Assembly (NCBI GenBank): GCA_035361075.1
Contig: DAOSBX010000013.1
Span: forward strand, 16,402-80,401
Direction: 5' to 3'
Source of the DNA: Candidatus Hydrogenedens sp.
GTDB taxonomy: Bacteria; Hydrogenedentota; Hydrogenedentia; Hydrogenedentales; Hydrogenedentaceae
Length of the DNA: 64,000 nucleotides
Position numbers and translations under genes: made by a program. The notes beneath the pieces are model-generated. The model was given only the letters and a program-made list of their open reading frames with translations. It did not search any database and had not been told where the DNA came from. Of this stretch, positions 53,115 to 60,827 are shown in pieces; within the stretch, counting starts at the first letter, position 1, and each line of letters starts with the position of its first letter.

Positions 53115-55403
53115 CTATTTACGTTCCTGCCTTTTTATAGCACTCAAAGAGATTAGAGCAACACATATCAATGCAAGGTCTAATAACCCTTTCCCTTTAT
53201 TCTGGCTTGTTGTTGTTTCTTCTGCGGATTTACTTCCAGCACAACCTTTAATAACATTTGGAATTCTAATCAGAGCATCTCTACATGAATCACAATTTAA
53301 CCAATCAAGTATGAATGCAGAAACAATAAAAATAGCACCAAATCCAGGTATATCTCTTAACAATACCTGTTGAATATTTCCTGTCGGAGTAGCGGATTGA
53401 TTCGGTGTACGAGGTGTATTGGTGATGTTAGTAGTGGTTTCTCCTTCACCAGGAACCGCCGTACTTCCCCCTGTCCCTGCTCCACCACTACCTCCACCAG
53501 TGCCACTTCCACCTCCACCACTTCCACCTCCTCCACCTCCACCACTACCACCACCTCCACCACCACTTGAAGCACCGCTGAAATTAAATGTTGTTGTATT
53601 TGAGGTGAATTGACTTCCTGATGATAATATGTAAGAAAGAATTGTTTGAATTGAACATGAAGAGGTAGCGGTAGAAGGAACACCTGCATTTATATCGAAG
53701 GTAAATGGTATCGATGGAATGGTTGTCCATACAAATTCAAGTGGAGTTACCCCGTCTGATATTGTTCCAACCGTAGGAGATACTTGGGGTCCATTTGTAC
53801 AACCTAAATATTGCCATCCCGCAGGTATATAACAAGTCAAAGTTAAACTTGTAATATCTCCCCCTGAAGTACCATTGCATGTAATTCTAACTGTTACATT
53901 ACTCCCAGGAACATAATAATCTCCAGAAACAGTCCCAATAATTTGCTGATTAATCACAATATTTGTCTCGACTGCACCTTCTGGAGTTCCTTCTGGAATA
54001 CCTTCATTAATTCCTTCAGGTTGCCCTTCAGGACAGGGTCCTGTAGATACTAAGATACTTACAGAACTATTCTGTATCGCTTGTGTTCCCGCTTGTGGAT
54101 TCTGGTCTATTATAATTCCAGCACTTACATTATTGTTACACTGATATGTTATTGTTCCCACATTCAGGTCTGCCCCTGCAAGTGTATTCCCTGCTGTAGT
54201 AATATCTGACCCAATAACATTTGGTACAGTAGTAAGACAAGGTCCTGTTGATACAACAATATTTACTGCACTTCCTGGCAATACTTGCTCTCCTGGTTCA
54301 GGATACTGGTCTATTACTCTACCTACTGCTACTGAATTACTACACTGTTCGGTTGCAGTCCCTACTATTAACCCTGACGAAATGATTGTATTCTCCGCAG
54401 AACTTCTCTCCATACCTACAACATTAGGTACAGTATACTGCCATCCAAAGTAAGGGTAGGTCTCATTTTCTACAATGTCCCATACATTAATAAAATCCCA
54501 TCCTGTAAAAGTCATTTGTTTTTTCATATCAATTGTCGTTTTACCTATCCCCTCATCTGAATTACTCTGACCCGAAGCGTTTATATCCCAATAACTATTA
54601 TTTACTGCTCCATATTCGTTATACCCAACAAAACCTCCAACACGATTCATACCCGAAACAAGTCCAGCCGAATAACATTCTGTTATTGAACCATCATTCA
54701 ATCCAACAAAACCACCAATGTTATAAGACGCTCCAGAAATTGCTCCTAATGCGTAGCATTGCACCACAGTTCCTACGTTCCAGCCTATCAATCCACCAGC
54801 ATTATCCGCACCAGAAAGTGAACACGTAGAAAAAGATCGCGAAATGTTTCCATTACCACTACTATAACTAATATTTACCCCGACCAGACCGCCAAGGTAA
54901 TTTACTCCTGATACGGCCCCAGAAGAAGAACACTTTGTTATATTCCCTCCACTATTCCAACCAACTAAACTACCAACAAAATAATTTCCCGATACATTGG
55001 CATTGTCTAACTTTAAGTCAGATACCCAACCACCAGGACCTACATATCCAAACAAACCAATATTATCTTGATTTGAATCATTAATATATAAATTTTTTAT
55101 AACATGCCCTTTCCCATTAAATCCACCAGTGAATGGTTTTAACGCTGTCCCTATGGGGGCAAAACCTTTGCCACCATTCCAATTGACTGTATCACTTGCG
55201 TCAATGTCTTGAGTTAATTCATACGCACCATCTATTGGATATGACACATCATTACCTATTTTTTGCAAATTATCAATACTGTTGATAGGAATAACTGCAT
55301 ATCCTTGCAAACTTATACAAATCAAAGAAATCCCAAACCAAACAGCACAAATACACTTACTGCTTAAAAATACCGTTTCTCTTCCCTTCGAAAAGTAATT
55401 CAT
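53115..55403 (-). CDS. Exported GLUG/PASTA surface protein with Gly-rich stretch
   Basis: 762 residues. Signal peptide (hydrophobic about 16-36). GLUG region (about 141-262) with repeats such as YNIGGFVGLNDGSITECYSAG. A ~50-residue signature closes it (SYWDINASGQ...GWDFINVWDI...YPYFGWQ, 268-321). Two PASTA domains follow (about 324-387, 391-456), then an E-G-x-P spacer (458-478), a beta-domain (about 481-609), a Gly/Ser-rich stretch (611-655) and a C-terminal region. The last ~25 residues are hydrophobic followed by a basic end (ALICVALISLSAIKRQERK), like a sorting or anchoring tail. AGGAAAG precedes the ATG. Probably a cell-surface adhesin or glycan-binding protein. Confidence 0.82.
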   Translation of the reverse strand: MNYFSKGRETVFLSSKCICAVWFGISLICISLQGYAVIPINSIDNLQKIGNDVSYPIDGAYELTQDIDASDTVNWNGGKGFAPIGTALKPFTGGFNGKGHVIKNLYINDSNQDNIGLFGYVGPGGWVSDLKLDNANVSGNYFVGSLVGWNSGGNITKCSSSGAVSGVNYLGGLVGVNISYSSGNGNISRSFSTCSLSGADNAGGLIGWNVGTVVQCYALGAISGASYNIGGFVGLNDGSITECYSAGLVSGMNRVGGFVGYNEYGAVNNSYWDINASGQSNSDEGIGKTTIDMKKQMTFTGWDFINVWDIVENETYPYFGWQYTVPNVVGMERSSAENTIISSGLIVGTATEQCSNSVAVGRVIDQYPEPGEQVLPGSAVNIVVSTGPCLTTVPNVIGSDITTAGNTLAGADLNVGTITYQCNNNVSAGIIIDQNPQAGTQAIQNSSVSILVSTGPCPEGQPEGINEGIPEGTPEGAVETNIVINQQIIGTVSGDYYVPGSNVTVRITCNGTSGGDITSLTLTCYIPAGWQYLGCTNGPQVSPTVGTISDGVTPLEFVWTTIPSIPFTFDINAGVPSTATSSCSIQTILSYILSSGSQFTSNTTTFNFSGASSGGGGGGSGGGGGGGSGGGGSGTGGGSGGAGTGGSTAVPGEGETTTNITNTPRTPNQSATPTGNIQQVLLRDIPGFGAIFIVSAFILDWLNCDSCRDALIRIPNVIKGCAGSKSAEETTTSQNKGKGLLDLALICVALISLSAIKRQERK

Positions 55404-55868
55404 AGCATCTTTCCTATATTGATTTTTTATTTATAATAAGAAAATTAAAGTTAACTGTTTTAAATAAACTAACTTTATATTATCTATTAAGGGGGGTGAA
55501 AATATAACTTACAATAAGTAATCAAAATATATTTGACTGCCTTCCTACCATATTATTATGGCAACTATTTTTTTATTATACAAATACGTTCCTTTATGTG
55601 AGAAAGAAATAAGATAAATAATCTCACCTTTTTCCATCGATTTATCTACATTACTTTATATCATATCGTGTCAGGAATTTCAAATTACAGTCTTGAAAGA
55701 GATGTTACCATAATCATAATAGAAATTTTTTATAAAGATATGTTATAACAATCGTCATTCAAAAAATAGAATTTAGTTCTAAAAAGCAGTTGTTAGTAAA
55801 AAAATCGAATAAATAGGGATATTGACCAATAATTTTTTACAAATATGAAATCAGGATGTTTTTAAGAT
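55404..55868. other. 465-bp AT-rich region between divergent genes
   Basis: No ORF, RNA or repeat recognised. It separates the GLUG/PASTA gene from the YkgJ-family gene and presumably holds both promoters; none matches consensus well enough to mark. Confidence 0.5.
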
Positions 55869-56441
55869 ATGGGAATAAAGGTTGTTCATTTTAAGTGCCA
55901 TCATTGTGGTCATTGTTGCCGAGATGTTATTTGTTGTCCGACACCATTCGATGTAATTCAGATAGTTAAGGCAACAAATTTAAGTCCAAAAGAGTTTTTA
56001 GAATTTGTAACGCCTGAAGATATTCAGGGTATTGCCAAGTCTGACCCGACATGGCTTAAAGTTAATGGTAAAAAGTATATGATGGCTCTGAAACGAACTC
56101 AGAAAGGATGTTTTTTCCGCGACACTAAAAATGGTTTTTGCAAGGTATATCACCACCGCCCTTTATTATGCAGGTTATTTCCATTTAAATTGAGACAAAA
56201 AAGGTCTGGCGAGGTTCATTCATTCTCATTACACAAAGATGTTGGCTGTCCAAAACATCGTGATGGTCTGGTAAATGTTGAAGAACTAACAAAAATATGG
56301 GAAGAAGACCAAGAACACCAACAGGATTACCAGGAGTTAGTCGCATATTTTAATAGTCAACATAAATCTGCAAACACACCATTTGACTTTATTGATTTAT
56401 TCGTGGTGATAATAAAAAGTAAACGAATAAGTACAAAATAA
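55869..56441 (+). CDS. YkgJ-family cysteine cluster protein (UPF0153)
   Basis: 190 residues with the family's cysteine layout: FKCHHCGHCCRDVICC near the N-terminus and GCFFRDTKNGFCKVYHHRPLLCRLFPF in the middle, plus GCPKHRDG. These Cys likely bind iron-sulfur or zinc; the family is linked to Fe-S or zinc binding without a settled reaction. Weak ribosome site. The ThuA gene follows after 38 bp with its own AGAAGG site, so the two may form a small operon. Confidence 0.87.
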   Translation: MGIKVVHFKCHHCGHCCRDVICCPTPFDVIQIVKATNLSPKEFLEFVTPEDIQGIAKSDPTWLKVNGKKYMMALKRTQKGCFFRDTKNGFCKVYHHRPLLCRLFPFKLRQKRSGEVHSFSLHKDVGCPKHRDGLVNVEELTKIWEEDQEHQQDYQELVAYFNSQHKSANTPFDFIDLFVVIIKSKRISTK

Positions 56442-56479
56442 AGAAAAGAAAACGAAAAATTAACAGAAGGAATTTAACA

Positions 56480-57319
56480 ATGAAGACCATCCTCATACTC
56501 ACATTAGCCATTGCCTTTTTATTATCCACCAATGTCGGTGGTGCAGAACCATTAAAGGTTCTTTATCTCACCAAATCTTCAGGTTTCGAACATAGTGTAG
56601 TGAAACGAGAAAACAATCAACTTTCCTTTTCCGAAAAAATTTTAGTAGAGTTGGGAAATAAAAATGGTTGGCAGGTCGAGTGCACTAAAGATGCCTCAAA
56701 AATCAATGCTGAGAATTTAAATAATTACGATGTCGTAATTTTTTATACCTCTGGCGATTTAACAGAAGCAGGTACTGATGGACAACCCCCTATGAAGTCC
56801 GAAGGGGAACAAGAACTAATTAAATGGATACAGAATGGAGGTGGTTTTATTGGTATACATCCAGCAAACGACAGTTTCCATTCTAAGGGGGATAAAATAA
56901 GTGATTATGTAAAAATGTTAGGAGGTGAATTCGCAACACATGGCAAACAATTCAAAGGAAAACTCGAAATTGTAAGTAAAGGACATCCCGCCTTAGGAAA
57001 CTTCCCCGATGGCTGGGAAACAGAAGAAGAATGGTATTTGATGAAAAATATGAACAAAGAAATCATGCATGTGTTGATATTACTAAATCCAGGTGAAGAA
57101 CGGAAGAAACAGGAAATGTATAATGTCCCGAGTTATCCGATTGTTTGGTGTCATGAATTTGGAAAGGGACGAGTAGTATATAATGGATTGGGTCATCGCG
57201 AAGATGTTTGGGAAAGTTCCCAATATCAAGAACTCCTAAAGTCAAATATCATTTGGGCAAGTGGACAAGGTCCTGCTCAGGCAGAACCCAACTACCAAAA
57301 GGTGATGCCAGAAAAATAA
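56480..57319 (+). CDS. Secreted ThuA-like protein
   Basis: 279 residues with a signal peptide (to about residue 21, VGGAEP). The ThuA/class-I amidotransferase-like fold shows LKVLYLTKSSGFEHSVV, YDVVIFYTSGDLTE, GGGFIGIHPANDSF and PIVWCHEFGKGRVVYNGLGHRED at the usual positions. ThuA proteins were named for trehalose/sucrose utilisation in rhizobia, and exported versions are common in PVC-type and Bacteroidetes genomes with sugar oxidoreductases. No catalytic Cys is evident in the usual nucleophile position. Function likely sugar-related but unproven. Confidence 0.88.
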   Translation: MKTILILTLAIAFLLSTNVGGAEPLKVLYLTKSSGFEHSVVKRENNQLSFSEKILVELGNKNGWQVECTKDASKINAENLNNYDVVIFYTSGDLTEAGTDGQPPMKSEGEQELIKWIQNGGGFIGIHPANDSFHSKGDKISDYVKMLGGEFATHGKQFKGKLEIVSKGHPALGNFPDGWETEEEWYLMKNMNKEIMHVLILLNPGEERKKQEMYNVPSYPIVWCHEFGKGRVVYNGLGHREDVWESSQYQELLKSNIIWASGQGPAQAEPNYQKVMPEK

Positions 57320-57372
57320 AGACTAAGCCAATCCTTGCTCTTTATATTGTTTTCAAAAAAATTCTGCCTGCT

Positions 57373-58917
57373 TTAACTAATAAAATTTGAGAGCAGGATT
57401 ATTGTTGTTGCCTCGTATAAAGCAGCGATAGCAAGCAAACATGCAGAGGCAAGAGTCGCAGAGATTAGAATACGGAAACCCTTTGTAAATTTCATCAAAC
57501 AATTTTTCCGTGTAAATAAAACGTTCCAGACATAATATGTCCAGAGTAAAACGGCAAAAACAGCCAATATATATGCCTCTAATTCCAAAACAATAGTTAT
57601 AGAATGAAATGTCAGTCGCACAGCCGTTCCTGCCCAAATAGGAGCCATTGCATAACCTGCAAATGCAAAGCTAACCAAATTCTTCAATACCCCTAATAGA
57701 AATGGAGGGATAGAAATAAGTATTGTTAATAAAAATGTTTGAACCCAGAAATTGTTGTGAAATGTATTAATTGCCGCTTGGAGAATATCGCCCCGTTCAT
57801 ATGCCTCCCCGATATATTGTAAGTTTCCCTCAGAGAACACCTGATTAATGTAATAAATAATAAGCCGATGTGTTTCAGGCTCATAAAGAGCGGTAAAAAG
57901 ATTGATGAAGAAAACTGCATAAAAAAAAGTATTTACAAACCGAAAGAATCTCCTGTGCTCTTTTATCTCATGAAAAAGCGGACCCAATAATAACGTAGGT
58001 GGATTTGCTAACCGTATGTAAAACAAGGCAAGAATCTCCCTGAATGACCAACAAATGATTAATAAACTTAATGCTGTAGCAATTGCAAAGAGAGTAGAGG
58101 TGCGAATTTGAAGTCCAGAAATGCCTTGTCGTATATCAATCTTCTTAACCTTCTCCGCATCGAGGGAATGTAGTATAGAGATTAATGTTTCATTATCAGG
58201 AAAGAAAAAACCTATACTTATCGTAGTGGGTATCTTTAAGATGTTTTCAATCGGTATCACATAAGCACCTACAAAAGGTGCACAATCTTTAGACAATACC
58301 CCGACTACCGTATATGTCTCCTCACCAACATTAAATGGCTCCGTTGGTGCCAAATCTCCTGCTAATGCTTCACGTTTTCCTGGTTCTGGTAACCTGCCAG
58401 AGGCTAACATGGGAAGAAATGTATTTGCTGGCTTTAGCCAGATAAACGCAGGGTAAGGAATACTTGGTATATTTTTTTCATCACCAAGTTCAATCTTTTT
58501 TAACATTTGAACAATCGTATCCTCCCCTCTATCCTCTGCATTACAAACATTTGGAATTACAATTACCTGCTCCACGTCTTTATTATCAGCAATCTTGTCA
58601 GAAACTTCATTAATAATGTCCTCCTCCCAAAGAATAGCACCCCGAGACCATGGCTTTTTCCGCAGTTGTTTATCTTCCCAGTGACCTATCAAGAAAAGTA
58701 AAAGAATCCCCAACAATAACCACCGAAATAGATTTTCACCCTTTAATCGCACATTACCATTGGGAAAAGGTGTGGGCGGAACATCCGAAGATATTCTATT
58801 TTCCTCTATGTTTATTGGTTCTGCCTTGATTTCGGTTGTAGGAGGTATTGAATGTTCGGGGAAGTCCCCAGAACCATCTCGGATATGCTCTTCATCTGAA
58901 TTAAAATGTTCACTCAT
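57373..58917 (-). CDS. SpoIIM-family membrane protein with MacB-like extracytoplasmic domain
   Basis: 514 residues. An acidic cytoplasmic tail (1-60), a transmembrane helix (62-80), then a periplasmic domain (about 85-265) resembling the MacB/FtsX 'periplasmic core': LASGRLPEPGKREALAGDLA, TYTVVGVLSKD, GAYVIPIENIL. A second helix (270-292) leads to a SpoIIM-like core (about 300-510): HEIKEHRRFFRF, helices near 327-345, 390-412, 415-440, 440-468 and 482-509. So a permease-style loop is joined to a SpoIIM membrane domain. It starts 22 bp after the ceramidase-like gene's stop; AAGGCGAG precedes the ATG. Transport or septal role unknown. Confidence 0.72.
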   Translation of the reverse strand: MSEHFNSDEEHIRDGSGDFPEHSIPPTTEIKAEPINIEENRISSDVPPTPFPNGNVRLKGENLFRWLLLGILLLFLIGHWEDKQLRKKPWSRGAILWEEDIINEVSDKIADNKDVEQVIVIPNVCNAEDRGEDTIVQMLKKIELGDEKNIPSIPYPAFIWLKPANTFLPMLASGRLPEPGKREALAGDLAPTEPFNVGEETYTVVGVLSKDCAPFVGAYVIPIENILKIPTTISIGFFFPDNETLISILHSLDAEKVKKIDIRQGISGLQIRTSTLFAIATALSLLIICWSFREILALFYIRLANPPTLLLGPLFHEIKEHRRFFRFVNTFFYAVFFINLFTALYEPETHRLIIYYINQVFSEGNLQYIGEAYERGDILQAAINTFHNNFWVQTFLLTILISIPPFLLGVLKNLVSFAFAGYAMAPIWAGTAVRLTFHSITIVLELEAYILAVFAVLLWTYYVWNVLFTRKNCLMKFTKGFRILISATLASACLLAIAALYEATTIILLSNFIS

Positions 58918-58939
58918 AACTCGCCTTATAATATAATTC

Positions 58940-60340
58940 TTACAAACCCGCTTGTTTTATATTAGGAAATAGGGTAAGCATACTTTTTTCAAAGAGGTCT
59001 TTCATAAAAGCCTCACACGATGGACCAAACCAGCTCATCAACCCTGTCTCGTAATTCAAAGGTTCTTGCCAGTAATAACGGTCTGGAGAGAGGTATCCAC
59101 AATAAGCCCCAGAAAAACTCGTAGTCCAGAGGTCTATGTCCATTGTGCCCGCAGTCATTTTCCATACTCGACTAATTTCACCACTAAAATCAAACGGCAA
59201 GCCGACTAAAAGAACATCCCCAACCCTACACGCCTGGAACCAACCATAAGGAGGTACTCCCATAATCTTACCAGCCAGAGGAGATAATCGCCATTTTATA
59301 CTTACAGGTCGTACTTGGAACGGAGGCATATACACAAGAAAAGCAAAAGAAGCAACTTCAACATGGTCTTCAAATGTTAAAGATTGAGAATTATCCAACA
59401 CAAGTTGTCCCAATTGATTCCCCATAGCTAAAACCCTCGACTCTGCATCCGGAGCATCCGGAGCCCTCGGCCCACTTGAACCTAAAGCACCTCCTAAATA
59501 AATGGCTGTCGTTTTCGGTTGATGCTCTATAAAACGTTGAAGAGCACCAGGATATTCAGCACTAAATTGCATCATGTCATCATCATAATTCGTTGGATGT
59601 GCTGAAAAACGAACCACGTAACAGCGATTTCCACTATTCTGTTCTACTACCATAAAATTCAGATCTGAATCAACGGGTTCTTTTCGTGTGCGGTTACGAA
59701 TAAAATCACCAGCATCCACGTTACCTGTCGCAATTTTTGCAGGTTCCATCTTGTTATAAGCTTCAATAATCGCTTCCGCAATATATTTAGCAAGGTGCTC
59801 CACAACTGCAGGGTTATATTTACCACCCGTAATTTTCCCTGCAACACCAGGTGCCCATGCTCCAGGTCCACAATGCGTATGACTCGCAGTAAAGTATAAC
59901 TGTTCCGATGTAAGTGGCGTTTTTTGACCAACCTGCTGACGCACTTTCTCCGCAATATTCGGAGGAACCAACAATAAATCTGTACCAACAATAACAACAG
60001 TATCCTCACCATCACTTAAAGCAATGGCTTTAGCATACAATTCATCATGCACACCTGTGGAAGGTTTTCCATTCCGTGCAGAATATCCACCAAGCGGTGT
60101 GCCAATAGGTGGTGTTATTATCTGGCTTGACCAACCAGCCTTCAAAAGACCAGGAGAATCCGAAATATGCGTTTTTCTCGCAGATGCTTGCAATTCGTCT
60201 ATACTTTTCTGGTAATAACGTGCCGACTTAAAGTCCGTAGTCCGATACACTGGCCACGGTCCTATCACCAATAAGAAAGTGCCTACCAAAAGCAAAATAA
60301 CAACAATAATAACCAACAAAATTTTCTTTAATCGTGCCAT
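58940..60340 (-). CDS. Membrane-anchored neutral ceramidase-like protein
   Basis: 466 residues with an N-terminal transmembrane helix (about 6-28) and a neutral/alkaline non-lysosomal ceramidase N-terminal domain (about 65-460). Likely zinc ligands: His in ASHTHCGPGAW, His in FSAHPTNYDD, Glu in FDFSGEISR and Tyr in GAYCGYL. VGTDLLLVPPNIAE and GGALGSSGPRAP are further family features. It lacks the C-terminal Ig-like domain of secreted ceramidases. GGAGG lies nine bases before the ATG. A promoter sits at 60373-60400. First gene of an operon with the SpoIIM-like gene. Substrate could be ceramide or another N-acyl amide. Confidence 0.87.
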   Translation of the reverse strand: MARLKKILLVIIVVILLLVGTFLLVIGPWPVYRTTDFKSARYYQKSIDELQASARKTHISDSPGLLKAGWSSQIITPPIGTPLGGYSARNGKPSTGVHDELYAKAIALSDGEDTVVIVGTDLLLVPPNIAEKVRQQVGQKTPLTSEQLYFTASHTHCGPGAWAPGVAGKITGGKYNPAVVEHLAKYIAEAIIEAYNKMEPAKIATGNVDAGDFIRNRTRKEPVDSDLNFMVVEQNSGNRCYVVRFSAHPTNYDDDMMQFSAEYPGALQRFIEHQPKTTAIYLGGALGSSGPRAPDAPDAESRVLAMGNQLGQLVLDNSQSLTFEDHVEVASFAFLVYMPPFQVRPVSIKWRLSPLAGKIMGVPPYGWFQACRVGDVLLVGLPFDFSGEISRVWKMTAGTMDIDLWTTSFSGAYCGYLSPDRYYWQEPLNYETGLMSWFGPSCEAFMKDLFEKSMLTLFPNIKQAGL

Positions 60341-60372
60341 GAAGAATACCTCCAGTATATTCTTAAATTTAA

Positions 60373-60400
60373 ATTATACGAACCAAAATTGCTAACTCAA
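60373..60400 (-). promoter_or_regulatory. Sigma-70-like promoter for the ceramidase-like/SpoIIM operon
   Basis: On the minus strand TTGAGT (60400-60395) and TATAAT (60378-60373) with a 16-bp spacer, 33 bp before the ATG at 60340. Confidence 0.6.
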
Positions 60401-60517
60401 AATTCCTTCCATATACATATATTCAAAAACTAAAACCATATTTTAACATATAATAGACCATTTATGCGTCGTTAAGTTTCCTTCTATATCATAAATAAAC
60501 ATATCTCAAAAATTTTT

Positions 60518-60546
60518 TTTACAAAAAAATTTTTATTTGGTATAAT
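60518..60546 (+). promoter_or_regulatory. Sigma-70-like promoter for the large GLUG gene
   Basis: TTTACA (60518-60523) and TATAAT (60541-60546) with a 17-bp spacer. The ATG is at 60828, giving a leader of about 275 nt, unusually long for this window. Confidence 0.5.
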
Positions 60547-60723
60547 ATATATGTTATTTATAATGCACGTATACTATAAAGTAAAAAATATTCTTGGTGT
60601 TATGTTCTTTCAAAAAACACTAAAAAGAAATGCTGTGTGTAAAAGTTAATCGAAAAAAGGAAAATTAAAACACAAAAAAAGCAGAAAAAAGAAATTTTGA
60701 CTGGTTAAGTATGATGTGTATAC

Positions 60724-60737
60724 CTCTAACGTTAGAG
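60724..60737. promoter_or_regulatory. Perfect 14-bp palindrome CTCTAACGTTAGAG
   Basis: A perfect palindrome without spacer in the leader of the large GLUG gene, downstream of its promoter, where a bound repressor would block elongation or initiation. Confidence 0.4.
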
Positions 60738-60827
60738 TTGAAAACCATCTTCTCAATCAATCAGAAAGAGCCGTTATTTTCTATCTATGTTAATCATTAA
60801 AATTATTAAATTTTAGGAGAAAATACA

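Larger units (their letters stand above)
60341..60827. other. 487-bp regulatory region between divergent genes
   Basis: Holds outward promoters for both flanking genes (60373-60400 minus, 60518-60546 plus), a 14-bp palindrome (60724-60737), and a long leader of about 275 nt for the large GLUG gene. No ORF found in it. Confidence 0.6.

Noticed and set aside
53357..53689. Frames on both strands over a Gly/Ser- or Pro/Thr-rich repeat
   Set aside because: They are shadows of the low-complexity Gly-rich segment of the GLUG/PASTA gene.
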